From CBDHDN01 sp965261585 (GTDB taxonomy: Bacteria > Pseudomonadota > Alphaproteobacteria > UBA6615), in NCBI GenBank assembly GCA_965261585.1, contig CBDHDN010000073.1, positions 1 to 29,036 of the forward strand: a stretch of 29,036 nucleotides of DNA, given 5' to 3'. This document shows, one piece after another, positions 1 to 7,898 of the stretch. The notes beneath the pieces were generated by a model. The model saw only the letters and a list, made by a program, of their open reading frames with translations. It had not been told where the DNA came from and did no database searches. The position numbers were made by a program, and so were the translations under genes. The first letter of the stretch is position 1, and each line of letters begins with the position of its first letter.

Positions 1-172
1 ATCTGATGTTCTATGCATTCGAGGCCGTGCTCGGACGGCCGTTGAGCGAGCGAACCCAGGACTTTGGCCTGAAAATCGGGCTTTTCTGGTGCTAGGCCTC
101 ATGCTATTTGCGACGTTCAACGATATTCTTCGATTTTCGTTCGTGCAGCAAATCGTTGGACTGATTTCGTAG
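1..172 (+). CDS. rseP: RseP site-2 zinc metalloprotease, C-terminal end (partial, apparent frameshift)
   Basis: This is the tail of the intramembrane protease that normally sits just upstream of bamA and cleaves anti-sigma factors in the inner membrane. From base 3 the frame reads LMFYAFEAVLGRPLSER, which matches the RseP C-terminal signature (compare GRPLSER in E. coli RseP). That frame hits TAG at 93-95. The frame starting at 86 continues with a hydrophobic segment, LVLGLMLFATFNDILRF, the expected last membrane helix, and ends at TAG 170-172. One missing T in the T-run at 82-85 would join the two halves exactly. The catalytic HExxH lies outside the window. I call it from the motif and from its place before bamA. 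The frameshift may be real or a sequencing error. Confidence 0.75.
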   Translation, partial: SDVLCIRGRARTAVERANPGLWPENRAFLVLGLMLFATFNDILRFSFVQQIVGLIS

Positions 173-203
173 GGCGCCAGCGCCATGTGGCGAGGGGGGA
201 AGT

Positions 204-2522
204 TTGTGGCCAGGACTGCCAGGCCCGAAAGGGCTCGACAGGCTCGCTCGTAGCTTACTCGCAGCATGGCTCGGCATTGTCGTGGCGGTGGCCGCGACCG
301 CCTTGGACGCCCAGACCCAGGGTCCCGGCGACAGGATAAGGGAGATTCAGGTCGTCGGTGCGCGCCGCATCGAATCGGCGACGGTGATGTCCTACATGCG
401 GATCGCGCCCGGGGACCCGTTCGATGCCGAGCGCATGGACGCGTCCCTGAAAAGCCTGTTCAGCACGGGCCTGTTCAACGATGTGACGCTGCGGCGCGAA
501 GGCGACGCGCTCATCGTGCAGGTCGTCGAGAACCCGATAATCAACCGCATTGCGTTCGAGGGGAACCGTCGCATCGACGACGAGGCCCTGACGAGCGAGG
601 TCTCGCTGCGGCCGCGTATCGTGTTCACCCGCACAAAAGTGCAGACGGACGTACAACGCGTACTCGATCTCTATCGCCGCTCGGGCCGCTTTGCCGCGAC
701 CGTCGAGCCAAAGGTCATTCAGTTGCCCGAGAACCGTGTCGACCTGATCTTCGAGATCGACGAGGGCCCGGCCACCGGCATCCGCCGCATCAGCTTCATC
801 GGCAATCAGCGGTTTAGCGACCGGACGCTGCGCGGCGTCATCCAGACGGTCGAGAGCCGCTTCTATCGGGTCTTCACCAGCGACGACAGCTTCGATCCGG
901 ACCGGCTGACCTTCGACCGCGAGCTGCTGCGGCGGTTCTATCTGTCGGAAGGCTACGCCGACTTTCGCGTCGTCTCCGCGGTTGCCGAGCTCACGCAGGA
1001 CCGCGAGGACTTCGTCATCACGTTCACGATTGAGGAGGGGCCGCGCTATCGCTATGGCATGCTCGATGTGTCGGTCGAGCTCGGTGGCATCAGCGAGCAG
1101 GATCTGATTGCACTGGTGGTCAATCAGGAGGGCGACTTCTACAACGCCGACGAGGTCGAAGAGACGATCCAAGGCATCACCGATGCCCTGGGTGCGCGCG
1201 GCTTTGCCTTCGTCGATGTCCGGCCGCGGGTCCGGCGTGACCGGGAAGCGCGTACGCTGGACATCTCCTACGAGGTGCGCGAGGGGCCGCGGGTCTATGT
1301 CGAGCGCATCGATATCAATGGCAACGTCAGGACGCTGGACAAGGTCATTCGGCGCGAGTTCCAGATCGTCGAGGGCGATGCCTTCAACACCGCCAAACTA
1401 CGCCGCTCGCGGCAACGGCTGAACAACCTGGGCTACTTCAGCCGTGTCGAGGTCAACAACACGCCGGGCAGCGCCGCCGACCGGACCGTCGTCGTTGTCG
1501 ATTTGCGGGAGCAGTCGACGGGTGAGCTTTCGATAGGCGCCGGCTTCTCGACGACTGCCGGCGCGCTTGGCGATCTTTCCCTGCGCGAACGCAACCTGCT
1601 GGGGCGTGGCCAGGATCTGCGGATCGGTCTGACCATCGCCTCCAGGCAACAGCAGGTCGATCTGAGCTTCACCGAACCCTACTTCCTCGATCGTGACTTG
1701 AGTGCCGGCTTCGACGTGTTTCGCCGCATCACCGACCTCCAGGATCAAAGCTCGCTCGACGAGGACGAGATCGGCGGCGGGCTGCGCGCCGGCTATCAGC
1801 TGGCGCCGAGACTGCGCCACAGCGTGCGCTACGCCATCACACGGACCGAGATCACCGACGTGCAAGGCGGTGCATCGCCGGTCATCCGCGGTCAGGCGGG
1901 CACCTTCGTTACATCCCTGCTCGGCAGCGAGCTCTTCTTCGACGCGCTGGACAGCCGGCTCAGTCCCTCCGACGGCTACTTCGTGCGCCACAACATCGAT
2001 GTTGCCGGCCTCGGCGGCTCGGTGAACTATCTGCGCAATCGGGTTGGCAGCGGCTATTTCCTGCCGCTCTTCGGCGAGGGCGTGGTGCTTAGCGTGGAGG
2101 GCGAGGCCGGCTACATTGTTGGGCTCGGCGAGAACGTGCGGCTCGTCGACCGCTTCTTCCTCGGCGGTGACAATCTACGCGGCTTCGAGTCGGCCGGTGT
2201 TGGTCCCCGTGACGTGCCCACGGACGATGCGCTCGGTGGCAACGTCGTCGCCAACGGGACCGTAGCCGTGCGCTTTCCCCTCGGTGTGCCCGAGGAGCTC
2301 GGCATTTCCGGCTCGGCCTTCAGCGACTTTGGCACGCTGACCGATATCGACGAGACGGGTGCCGGTATCGTCGACACAGGCAGTATCCGGGCGTCCGTCG
2401 GCGTCGGTGTCGCCTGGAAATCGCCGTTTGGGCCGATGCGCCTGGACCTTGCCAAACCCCTGGCCAAGGAGGACCATGACAAGGAAGAGGTGCTGCGGTT
2501 CAGCTTTGGCACCCGGTTCTGA
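204..2522 (+). CDS. bamA: Outer membrane protein assembly factor BamA
   Basis: BamA is the Omp85 core of the BAM complex and folds beta-barrel proteins into the outer membrane. The 772-residue product starts with a TTG at 204 behind a strong purine-rich ribosome site (GAGGGGGGA, about 192-200); no better in-frame start is visible. Residues 1-36 look like a signal peptide ending ALDA before QTQ. Residues about 45-440 hold POTRA repeats, recognisable from recurring 'I..I.I.GN.R..D..I' segments (for example INRIAFEGNRRIDDEAL). The rest is the C-terminal barrel, ending in Phe (LRFSFGTRF) as barrel proteins do. The conserved loop-6 motif LRGF is at residues 658-661. Length is normal for the family (about 760-800). 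It follows rseP and precedes skp, the standard order. Confidence 0.97.
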   Translation: MWPGLPGPKGLDRLARSLLAAWLGIVVAVAATALDAQTQGPGDRIREIQVVGARRIESATVMSYMRIAPGDPFDAERMDASLKSLFSTGLFNDVTLRREGDALIVQVVENPIINRIAFEGNRRIDDEALTSEVSLRPRIVFTRTKVQTDVQRVLDLYRRSGRFAATVEPKVIQLPENRVDLIFEIDEGPATGIRRISFIGNQRFSDRTLRGVIQTVESRFYRVFTSDDSFDPDRLTFDRELLRRFYLSEGYADFRVVSAVAELTQDREDFVITFTIEEGPRYRYGMLDVSVELGGISEQDLIALVVNQEGDFYNADEVEETIQGITDALGARGFAFVDVRPRVRRDREARTLDISYEVREGPRVYVERIDINGNVRTLDKVIRREFQIVEGDAFNTAKLRRSRQRLNNLGYFSRVEVNNTPGSAADRTVVVVDLREQSTGELSIGAGFSTTAGALGDLSLRERNLLGRGQDLRIGLTIASRQQQVDLSFTEPYFLDRDLSAGFDVFRRITDLQDQSSLDEDEIGGGLRAGYQLAPRLRHSVRYAITRTEITDVQGGASPVIRGQAGTFVTSLLGSELFFDALDSRLSPSDGYFVRHNIDVAGLGGSVNYLRNRVGSGYFLPLFGEGVVLSVEGEAGYIVGLGENVRLVDRFFLGGDNLRGFESAGVGPRDVPTDDALGGNVVANGTVAVRFPLGVPEELGISGSAFSDFGTLTDIDETGAGIVDTGSIRASVGVGVAWKSPFGPMRLDLAKPLAKEDHDKEEVLRFSFGTRF

Positions 2523-2534
2523 TCATGGCTTAGG

Positions 2535-3113
2535 ATGCGTCTCGGAGCTGCATTTATCCTGTTGTTTGCCGGCGCCGTCCTCTGGGTGGGCGCGACCGGT
2601 CCGGGACAGGCCCAGGACGCGTCGGCGACGCCGGCCATCGCCGTCGTCGATTTGGAAGGCATCTTGCGCGAATCGCTCGCCGCGCAGGCCGCACGCGCGC
2701 AGCTGACCGAGATCTCCTCGCGCTACCGGCAGGAGATTTCGACGGAGGAGAACGAGCTGTGGAGTGCCGAGCAGGAGCTACTGCAGCAGCGCACGCTGAT
2801 CGCGCCTGAACTGTTCGCCCAGCGTCAGCAGGAGCTGCAGCTGCGCGTCGCCGAGCTGCAACAGAAGGTGCGCGGCGTGCGGCGGGCCATGGACGAGGCC
2901 CTGGCCGCAACCATGACGCAGGTGCAGGACGTGTTGTTCGAGGAAGTGGGTCGGCTGGCGCGGGAGCGTGGCATCAACATCGTTCTGCGTCGCAGTCAAA
3001 TCGTTCTCGCGGCCAATCAGTTCGACATAACGACCGATGCCCTGGCCCGGCTGAACGAACGCCTGCCGACGGTCAACATCGAGATCACGGAGACGCCGCC
3101 GATCGCGCAGTAG
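2535..3113 (+). CDS. skp: OmpH/Skp-family periplasmic chaperone
   Basis: Skp holds unfolded outer-membrane proteins in the periplasm on their way to BamA. The 192-residue product has a signal peptide (hydrophobic residues 4-20, likely cleavage near GPGQA-Q at 26-27). Next comes the family's opening strand, IAVVDLEGILRES, and a long helical coiled-coil arm rich in Glu, Gln and Arg (about residues 55-135), including the segment ELQLRVAELQQKVRG. The C-terminal strand includes INIVLRRSQIVLAA. It begins 12 bp after bamA stops, so the two are almost certainly co-transcribed and act in one pathway. The family is somewhat longer here than E. coli Skp (161 residues). In many relatives lpxD would follow; here a 185-bp gap and fabZ follow instead. 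Confidence 0.93.
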   Translation: MRLGAAFILLFAGAVLWVGATGPGQAQDASATPAIAVVDLEGILRESLAAQAARAQLTEISSRYRQEISTEENELWSAEQELLQQRTLIAPELFAQRQQELQLRVAELQQKVRGVRRAMDEALAATMTQVQDVLFEEVGRLARERGINIVLRRSQIVLAANQFDITTDALARLNERLPTVNIEITETPPIAQ

Positions 3114-3298
3114 CAGAAGGCCGACGGCGTCGCGCGACTGCCCGTATTGCCGGTGCGGCATTGCGTGTTTGTTTCGAATGGGGCACAACGGCACCGCCGG
3201 TCGCGGCAGCGGACAGGCTAGAAGTGCCGGTGTCCGGCGCCGAGGTGGGTCTCGGCGATCGACAGATGAATGTGGAGAGCGCCCGGAGCGTGCTACGC

Positions 3299-3766
3299 AT
3301 GACGGCAGAGCCCAGACAAAAGCCGGTCAACGCGGCCGACATAATGCGGGTCATGGAGATGATCCCGCACCGCTATCCGTTCTTGATGATCGACCGCGTT
3401 GAGGATTTGGTCCCGGATAGGGGTGCCGTCGGCATCAAGAATGTGTCGATCGGCGAGTGGTACTTTCAAGGCCATTTTCCGACCCAACCCGTGATGCCGG
3501 GTGTCCTGATCATCGAGGCCATGGCGCAAACGGCGGCAGTCCTGGTGGTCGAGACTTTGGGCGGCGACGCCGAGGGCAAACTCGTCTATTTCATGAGTAT
3601 CGACGATGCGCGCTTCCGTCGGCCGGTTGTGCCCGGCGACACGTTGCGGCTGAAGGTGACGAAGCTGCGCAGCCGCGGACCCGTCTGGAAGTTCAGCGGC
3701 GAGGGCTATGTCGACGGTCAGATCGTGGCGGAGGCGACCTACGCCGCGATGATCATGGATCGTTGA
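3299..3766 (+). CDS. fabZ: 3-hydroxyacyl-ACP dehydratase FabZ
   Basis: FabZ removes water from (3R)-hydroxyacyl-ACP in type II fatty-acid synthesis, in the cytoplasm. From the chosen ATG the product is 155 residues, normal for the family. The motif IPHRYPFLMIDRV (residues 22-34) is followed by the active-site region GHFPTQPVMPGVLIIEAMAQ, with the catalytic pair His59 and Glu73. I prefer ATG 3299 because GGAG lies about 11 bp upstream and the protein then begins close to the conserved core; the frame stays open to 3161, with another ATG at 3266. The stop TGA is followed directly by the ATG of lpxA, so translation is coupled. FabZ and LpxA/LpxD compete for the hydroxyacyl-ACP pool, which explains their clustering. 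Confidence 0.95.
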   Translation: MTAEPRQKPVNAADIMRVMEMIPHRYPFLMIDRVEDLVPDRGAVGIKNVSIGEWYFQGHFPTQPVMPGVLIIEAMAQTAAVLVVETLGGDAEGKLVYFMSIDDARFRRPVVPGDTLRLKVTKLRSRGPVWKFSGEGYVDGQIVAEATYAAMIMDR

Positions 3767-4594
3767 ATGGGTGGCATCCATGCCACCGCGATTGTCGAGG
3801 ACGGTGCCGAACTCGCTGACGGCGTAACCGTCGGTCCCTATTGCACGGTCGGCCCCGAGGCCGCGCTGGGCGAAGGGGTCACGCTGATCTCCCATGCCGT
3901 CGTCGCCGGCCGCACGCGGATCGGCGCAGGGACGACGGTCTACCCTTTCGCCTCGATCGGTCACCCGCCGCAGGATCTCAAATACGCCGGCGAGCCGTCG
4001 CGGCTCGAGATCGGCGCCAATAACCGAATCCGCGAGTACGTTACGATGAATCCGGGCACCACGGGCGGTGGCATGCTGACCCGTGTCGGTGACGATTGCC
4101 TGTTCATGGTCGGCGCCCATGTCGCCCATGACTGCAAGCTCGGCAACCATGTCATCATGGCCAACAACGCGACCTTGGGCGGCCACGTCGAAGTTGGCGA
4201 TTATGCCATTATCGGCGGGCTTGCCGCGGTGCATCAGTTCGTCCGCATCGGCGTCCACGCCATGGTCGGCGGCATGTCCGGTGTCGAGCAGGACCTCATT
4301 CCATACGGCTCGGCGATGGGCGACCGAGCCCGCCTCAGTGGTCTCAACGTCGTCGGGCTCAAGCGGCGCGACTTTTCGCGCGACGAGATCCACAATCTGC
4401 GCTCGGCTTATCGGTTGCTGTTCGCCCAGGGCGAGGGGACCGGCACCCTGACCGAGCGCGTGCAGGACGTGGTCGAGCTGCATAACAATGTCGAGCCGGT
4501 GATGGAGCTCGTCGAGTTTATCCGTCGGGACACATCGCGCGGCGTGCTCCAGCCGAAGACGCAGAATGGTGGTCGGCTGAGCGACGATGGCTAG
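3767..4594 (+). CDS. lpxA: Acyl-ACP--UDP-N-acetylglucosamine O-acyltransferase LpxA
   Basis: LpxA carries out the first step of lipid A synthesis, moving a 3-hydroxyacyl chain from ACP to the 3-OH of UDP-GlcNAc in the cytoplasm. The 275-residue product shows the left-handed beta-helix hexapeptide repeats through residues about 1-190 (V.VG..C.VG, I..HAVV.G.T.IG.GT.VYPFASIG). The motif NPGTTGGG and the active-site stretch GAHVAHDCKLGNHV are present. His121 corresponds to catalytic His125 of E. coli LpxA and His118 to His122. The start ATG abuts the fabZ stop, and the 3' end overlaps lpxI by 8 bp, indicating one operon. The size matches the family (about 262-275). Confidence 0.97.
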   Translation: MGGIHATAIVEDGAELADGVTVGPYCTVGPEAALGEGVTLISHAVVAGRTRIGAGTTVYPFASIGHPPQDLKYAGEPSRLEIGANNRIREYVTMNPGTTGGGMLTRVGDDCLFMVGAHVAHDCKLGNHVIMANNATLGGHVEVGDYAIIGGLAAVHQFVRIGVHAMVGGMSGVEQDLIPYGSAMGDRARLSGLNVVGLKRRDFSRDEIHNLRSAYRLLFAQGEGTGTLTERVQDVVELHNNVEPVMELVEFIRRDTSRGVLQPKTQNGGRLSDDG

Positions 4595-5426
4595 GCTCGG
4601 CATCGTCGCCTGCGGCGGCGCTTTGCCCGGTCACCTGATCGGCGCCTGCCGGGCCAGGGGGCGCGACATCTTCGTCATTGCGATCGAAGGCCAGGCCGAC
4701 CCGGCCGTCGTCGCCGATACGCCGCATCTGTGGGTCCGGCTCGGCGCCGCCGGCAAGGCGCTGGCCCGGCTGCACGCCGAGGCGGTCGAGGAGCTTGTGC
4801 TCGTCGGCGGGCTCAAGCGGCCGTCGATCAGGGAGGTGCGGCCGGATGGGCGGTTCCTCAAGTTCCTCGCCAAGGGGGCGTTTTCGCTGGGCGACGATGG
4901 GCTGTTGCGGGCCGCCGTGCGCGAGCTCGAGGAGGTCGAGGGGTTCCGCATTGTCGGCCCGGACTCGCTGCTCGGCGAACATGTCGCGACCGCCGGGCCC
5001 TATGGTGCCGTGGTACCGGACGCGGAGGCCGAACAGGACATCGCGCGCGGCGTCGCCGTGCAGCGTGCGCTCGGCGCCGTCGATGTCGGCCAGGGCGTCG
5101 TCGTGCAGCAGGGCATCGTGCTCGGCGTCGAGGCGGCGGAGGGCACCGACGCGTTGTTGGAGCGCTGCGCCGCGCTGCGTCGGGAGGGCGCGGGCGGGGT
5201 GCTGGTGAAGCTTGCCAAGCCAGGCCAGGAGCGCCGAGTCGATCTGCCGGTGATCGGCGAGCCCACAGTGCGCCGAGCCGCGCGGGCCGGCCTGCGCGGC
5301 CTTGCGATTGAGGCAGGCGGCACGTTGGTTCTCGACCGCACCGCGGTCGCCGCGGCCGCCGATGAAACGGGTCTGTTCGTCGTCGGGATCCAGCCCGAGG
5401 CAGCGCGCGCCGCTGCGGGCGGCTGA
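4587..5426 (+). CDS. lpxI: UDP-2,3-diacylglucosamine diphosphatase LpxI
   Basis: LpxI hydrolyses UDP-2,3-diacylglucosamine to lipid X and UMP, replacing LpxH in most alphaproteobacteria. The 279-residue product has the DUF1009-type (COG3494) layout: an N-terminal domain opening LGIVACGGALPGHLIGACR, the central segment LVGGLKRPSIREVRPD (residues about 72-90), and a C-terminal catalytic domain with VDLPVIGEPTV followed by GLAIEAGGTLVLDR. The Asp of the DLP.IG motif is the likely counterpart of the essential Asp of Caulobacter LpxI. The gene overlaps lpxA by 8 bp. lpxB, the usual next gene, is missing: a short opposing reading frame and then IS630 elements follow within 230 bp. Confidence 0.93.
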   Translation: MARLGIVACGGALPGHLIGACRARGRDIFVIAIEGQADPAVVADTPHLWVRLGAAGKALARLHAEAVEELVLVGGLKRPSIREVRPDGRFLKFLAKGAFSLGDDGLLRAAVRELEEVEGFRIVGPDSLLGEHVATAGPYGAVVPDAEAEQDIARGVAVQRALGAVDVGQGVVVQQGIVLGVEAAEGTDALLERCAALRREGAGGVLVKLAKPGQERRVDLPVIGEPTVRRAARAGLRGLAIEAGGTLVLDRTAVAAAADETGLFVVGIQPEAARAAAGG

Positions 5427-5430
5427 CGGC

Positions 5431-5655
5431 CTACAGAAGCGCCACGATCAGCCAAACGACGAGCACCGCCGCGGCCAGCGCGCCGCCGCCGCGCAACAGC
5501 CGCGGCCACATGGCGTGGGACCACCCCGGCAGATTGTCGTTGGCGGCCCGCCCGATGCGGATCGGTTGGCGCGGGGCCGGTCTTACCGGCGCCGCGGCGG
5601 TTGCGCCCGAGCCGGTGCCCATACCGGCTGCTCGTATGGGGCGCTGGCGGACCAC
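5431..5655 (-). CDS. Small putative membrane protein, possibly 5'-truncated by the adjacent IS
   Basis: I do not recognise this gene. The 74-residue frame starts with GTG at 5655. Its first half is rich in Ala, Pro and Arg and includes GRAANDNLPGW, a stretch reminiscent of short alphaproteobacterial proteins. It ends with one hydrophobic helix of about 18 residues (GALAAAVLVVWLIVALL) running to the stop, as in a tail-anchored protein. It converges on lpxI with 4 bp between the stops. The in-frame codon just upstream is a TAG that is part of the CTAG target of the IS630 copy at 5659, so an originally longer gene may have lost its 5' end. No good ribosome site is visible. It could also be non-coding. 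Confidence 0.4.
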   Translation of the reverse strand: MVRQRPIRAAGMGTGSGATAAAPVRPAPRQPIRIGRAANDNLPGWSHAMWPRLLRGGGALAAAVLVVWLIVALL

Positions 5656-6935
5656 CTAGTTCAGTGTTTCCGAGGATCGAATCATATCAGGCGGCCTCGT
5701 TTAGTTTGTAGGACCAGGTGTGGACGACGGGATGTCGGTTGATGTCGTCGATGGCGGCGATGATGCGGTCCTTGAGTTCCTGCTTGGAGGCGACGCGGAT
5801 GTGCCGGAGCACCGAGCGAGCGAGCTTGGAGAAGAAGCCCTCGATGAGGTTGAGCCAGGAGCCGTGCTTGGGAGTGAAGACGAAACTGAAGCGGCCCTCT
5901 CGCTGGTCGGCGAGCCAGCCTCGGGTTTCCTTGGAGATATGCGCGGAGTGATTGTCGAGGATCAGCGTGATCGCGGTGCTCGGTGGATAGGCCGCGTCGA
6001 GGCGTTTGAGAAACGCGACGAACTCGCGCGAGCGATGGCGATCCTCGACGCTGGCGTGAACCTTGCCGGTCAGCAGATCGATGCCGGCGAGCAGGCTGAT
6101 CGTCCCGTGGCGGACATATTCGTGATCGCGCCCGAAGCCGGCATGGCGACCGGGCGCAGGCGGCAGGTCGGGCGCCGTCGTCCCGATCGCCTGCATGCCC
6201 GGCTTCTCGTCGTAGGAGATGATCGCCACCGCCTCGATCGGCGCCTGCGGGTTCGCCGCGGCGGCTCGCTTGAGCATTTCGACCTCGCGGTAGACACACA
6301 ACACCTCGGCCATCTTCTGCTCGAACTCGGGGTCGCGGCGCTCCAGGTAGTAGCGCACCTTGTGCGGCTTCACCGCGTGCTGGTCGAGCAGCTTGCACAC
6401 AGTACCCTGGGCCAGTTTGGCAAGACACCCATGGCCTGCCGCCGGGCCGTGGGAGCGCGCATGCCGCGCCAGCAGCCGCACCGTCCACAGCTCATGCGGA
6501 TAACCCAAGTCCTTCGCCTTGCGGCAGGCCAGATCGACCAGCCAGGCGCGCGCCGCCTCGGTGATCCGCGGCTCGCGTCCCGGCCGCGGGCTGTCCGCCA
6601 AGGCCGCCATCAAGCCATGGCGCAGCGCTCGCTCGACGCAGCGCTGCACCGTCTGATGGTGAACGCCCAGCGCCCGGCCAACCGCGAAGTACGACGCATC
6701 ATCGCGATAGCGCAGCAGCATGCGCGCCCGCGTCACCCGGCATGCCGCTTCCGTGCGCGACCGGGCGATCGCCCGAAGCTGCTCAACCTCTTCTTCCGTC
6801 ATCCGCAAATCAACAGACCGCCGAGGCGCCGCCATGACATGTCTCCCTGCCCATACACGCCTTCACCCTACCAAATCTGGTAGGCAGTCAGGAACCCCAC
6901 ACAAAATGATCCGTTTCATGGAATCGATGTACTAG
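5656..6935 (-). mobile_element. Intact IS630-family insertion sequence
   Basis: Both ends lie in a CTAG (5656-5659 and 6932-6935), as known for IS630, which inserts at TA inside CTAG and duplicates the TA. Taking TA 5657-5658 and TA 6933-6934 as the duplication, the element proper is 5659-6932 (about 1.27 kb). The ends are imperfect inverted repeats: about 21 of the first 30 bases match when 5656-5685 is compared with the reverse complement of 6906-6935, including shared TTCC and ATCAT blocks. A single full-length transposase frame fills it. It appears structurally intact and so possibly still mobile. Confidence 0.85.
5687..6835 (-). CDS. IS630-family transposase (full length)
   Basis: This is a DDE transposase of 382 residues, a typical full length. 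The N-terminal 100 residues hold a helix-turn-helix pair (ALGVHHQTVQRCVERAL, residues 55-71). The catalytic triad can be read as Asp209 in IISYDEKPG, Asp294 in ITLILDNHSAH and Glu332 in WLNLIEGFF, so 37 residues separate the last two. The stop is about 28 bp from the left end of the element and the ATG about 100 bp from its right end. No frameshift is present. It is distinct in sequence from the other two IS630 transposases in this cluster, so the three arrived separately. Confidence 0.93.
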   Translation of the reverse strand: MAAPRRSVDLRMTEEEVEQLRAIARSRTEAACRVTRARMLLRYRDDASYFAVGRALGVHHQTVQRCVERALRHGLMAALADSPRPGREPRITEAARAWLVDLACRKAKDLGYPHELWTVRLLARHARSHGPAAGHGCLAKLAQGTVCKLLDQHAVKPHKVRYYLERRDPEFEQKMAEVLCVYREVEMLKRAAAANPQAPIEAVAIISYDEKPGMQAIGTTAPDLPPAPGRHAGFGRDHEYVRHGTISLLAGIDLLTGKVHASVEDRHRSREFVAFLKRLDAAYPPSTAITLILDNHSAHISKETRGWLADQREGRFSFVFTPKHGSWLNLIEGFFSKLARSVLRHIRVASKQELKDRIIAAIDDINRHPVVHTWSYKLNEAA

Positions 6936-7040
6936 TGCACCGATCCAGACAAATGATTCACCGTGCGCTGGAGCAACCCGTTGTTTTGTATTCAGAATCA
7001 GGTTTCCACTGTGACGGCTCTGACTGAGTCGGTGCACTAG
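6932..7040. mobile_element. MITE-like miniature inverted-repeat element
   Basis: A 12-bp perfect inverted repeat, CTAGTGCACCGA at 6932-6943 and TCGGTGCACTAG at 7029-7040, bounds about 103 bp (6935-7037) that contain no convincing reading frame. Similarity continues weakly inwards. Both ends sit in CTAG with TA flanks, the signature of IS630/Tc1-like transposition, so this looks like a non-autonomous derivative mobilised by an IS630 transposase. It is sandwiched between the right end of the intact IS630 and the left end of the next IS630 remnant. It might instead be an internally deleted full-size IS. Confidence 0.6.
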
Positions 7041-7898
7041 AGCACATCCGGTTTAGACGGAATATCCTGCATTGACGAGGTAGTTTCTGCATTCGGTTGG
7101 AGAGAATTCATCGAGGGCGTTTCCAATTGCCCGCCAGAGGTCATCGACGGTTCTGGCGCCGACCTTGCGGAGAATGGCTTTGAGCTTGGCGAAGACCTGT
7201 TCGATGGGATTGAGATCGGGGCTGTAGGGCGGCAGGTAGAGCGGGGTTGCGCCGACCGCCTCAATGGCCTCGTGTACGCCGGCGACCTTGTGGGAGGAGA
7301 GGTTGTCCATGATGACGATGTCGCCCGCGGACAGGGTCGGGACCAGGGCTTGCTGGACCCAGGCAAGGAAGCTTGCGCCGTTGATCGGGCCATCGAAAAC
7401 GCAGGGCGCGGTGATCCGGTCGTGACGCAGGGCGGCAATGAACGTGGTTGTCTTCCAGTGGCCATGGGGAATGGCCGCCACCACCCGTTCGCCGCGCGGT
7501 GCCCGGCCATAACGCCGGGCCATGTTCGTCCGCGCCCAGGTCTCGTCGAGAAAGACCAGCCGTTCGGCAATCAGCCCAGGTTGCTCGTTGCGCCAAGTGG
7601 CTCGCGCCGCCGCGACGTCAGGGCGCTCCTGCTCGGCGGCGTGGGCTGTCTTTTTTTTGCGACTCAGCCCCTGAGCCAGAAGAAAGTCGCCAAGCGTCGA
7701 GCGCTTCGCCTCGATCCCCTCGGCGGCCAGCAAGACGCAAAGCTCGTCAATGGTGATGTCGCAATTCTCCATCACCAGAGCCCGAATGCGATCGCCATGG
7801 GGAGCCAGTTTCGATTTCTTCCAGCCACCGTATTTGTCGGCTTTGATCGTGCCCCGCTGCTTCCAACGCTGCATCAGCTTCACAACAAAGCTGATGCT
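7037..7898 (-). mobile_element. IS630-family element remnant, 5' end lost
   Basis: The left boundary is a CTAG at 7037-7040, followed by GAGCACATCCGGTTTAGACGG, which looks like an IS630 terminal repeat close to the transposase stop. The other end is missing: at about 7896-7899 the sequence changes abruptly from the transposase N-terminal region into a different, oppositely oriented IS630 transposase. The element therefore cannot transpose on its own ends. Confidence 0.75.
7053..7898 (-). pseudogene. IS630-family transposase, N-terminally truncated
   Basis: The readable protein begins at SISFVVKLMQRWKQRGT, which in full-length relatives lies after the first helix-turn-helix, so roughly 30 N-terminal residues are gone. 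The remainder is intact: second HTH region, then the DDE motifs LVFLDETWARTN, IVIMDNLSSHK and LNPIEQVFAKLK, ending GYSV at TAA 7053-7055. The frame stays open on the minus strand to 8417, but that extension lies antisense to another transposase remnant and is not part of the protein. It is unlikely to be functional. The truncation point coincides with the start of the next IS630 remnant. Confidence 0.85.

Noticed and set aside
5720..6883. A long plus-strand frame opposite the intact IS630 transposase
   Set aside because: It is antisense to a clear DDE transposase and has no recognisable motif; typical of high-GC DNA.
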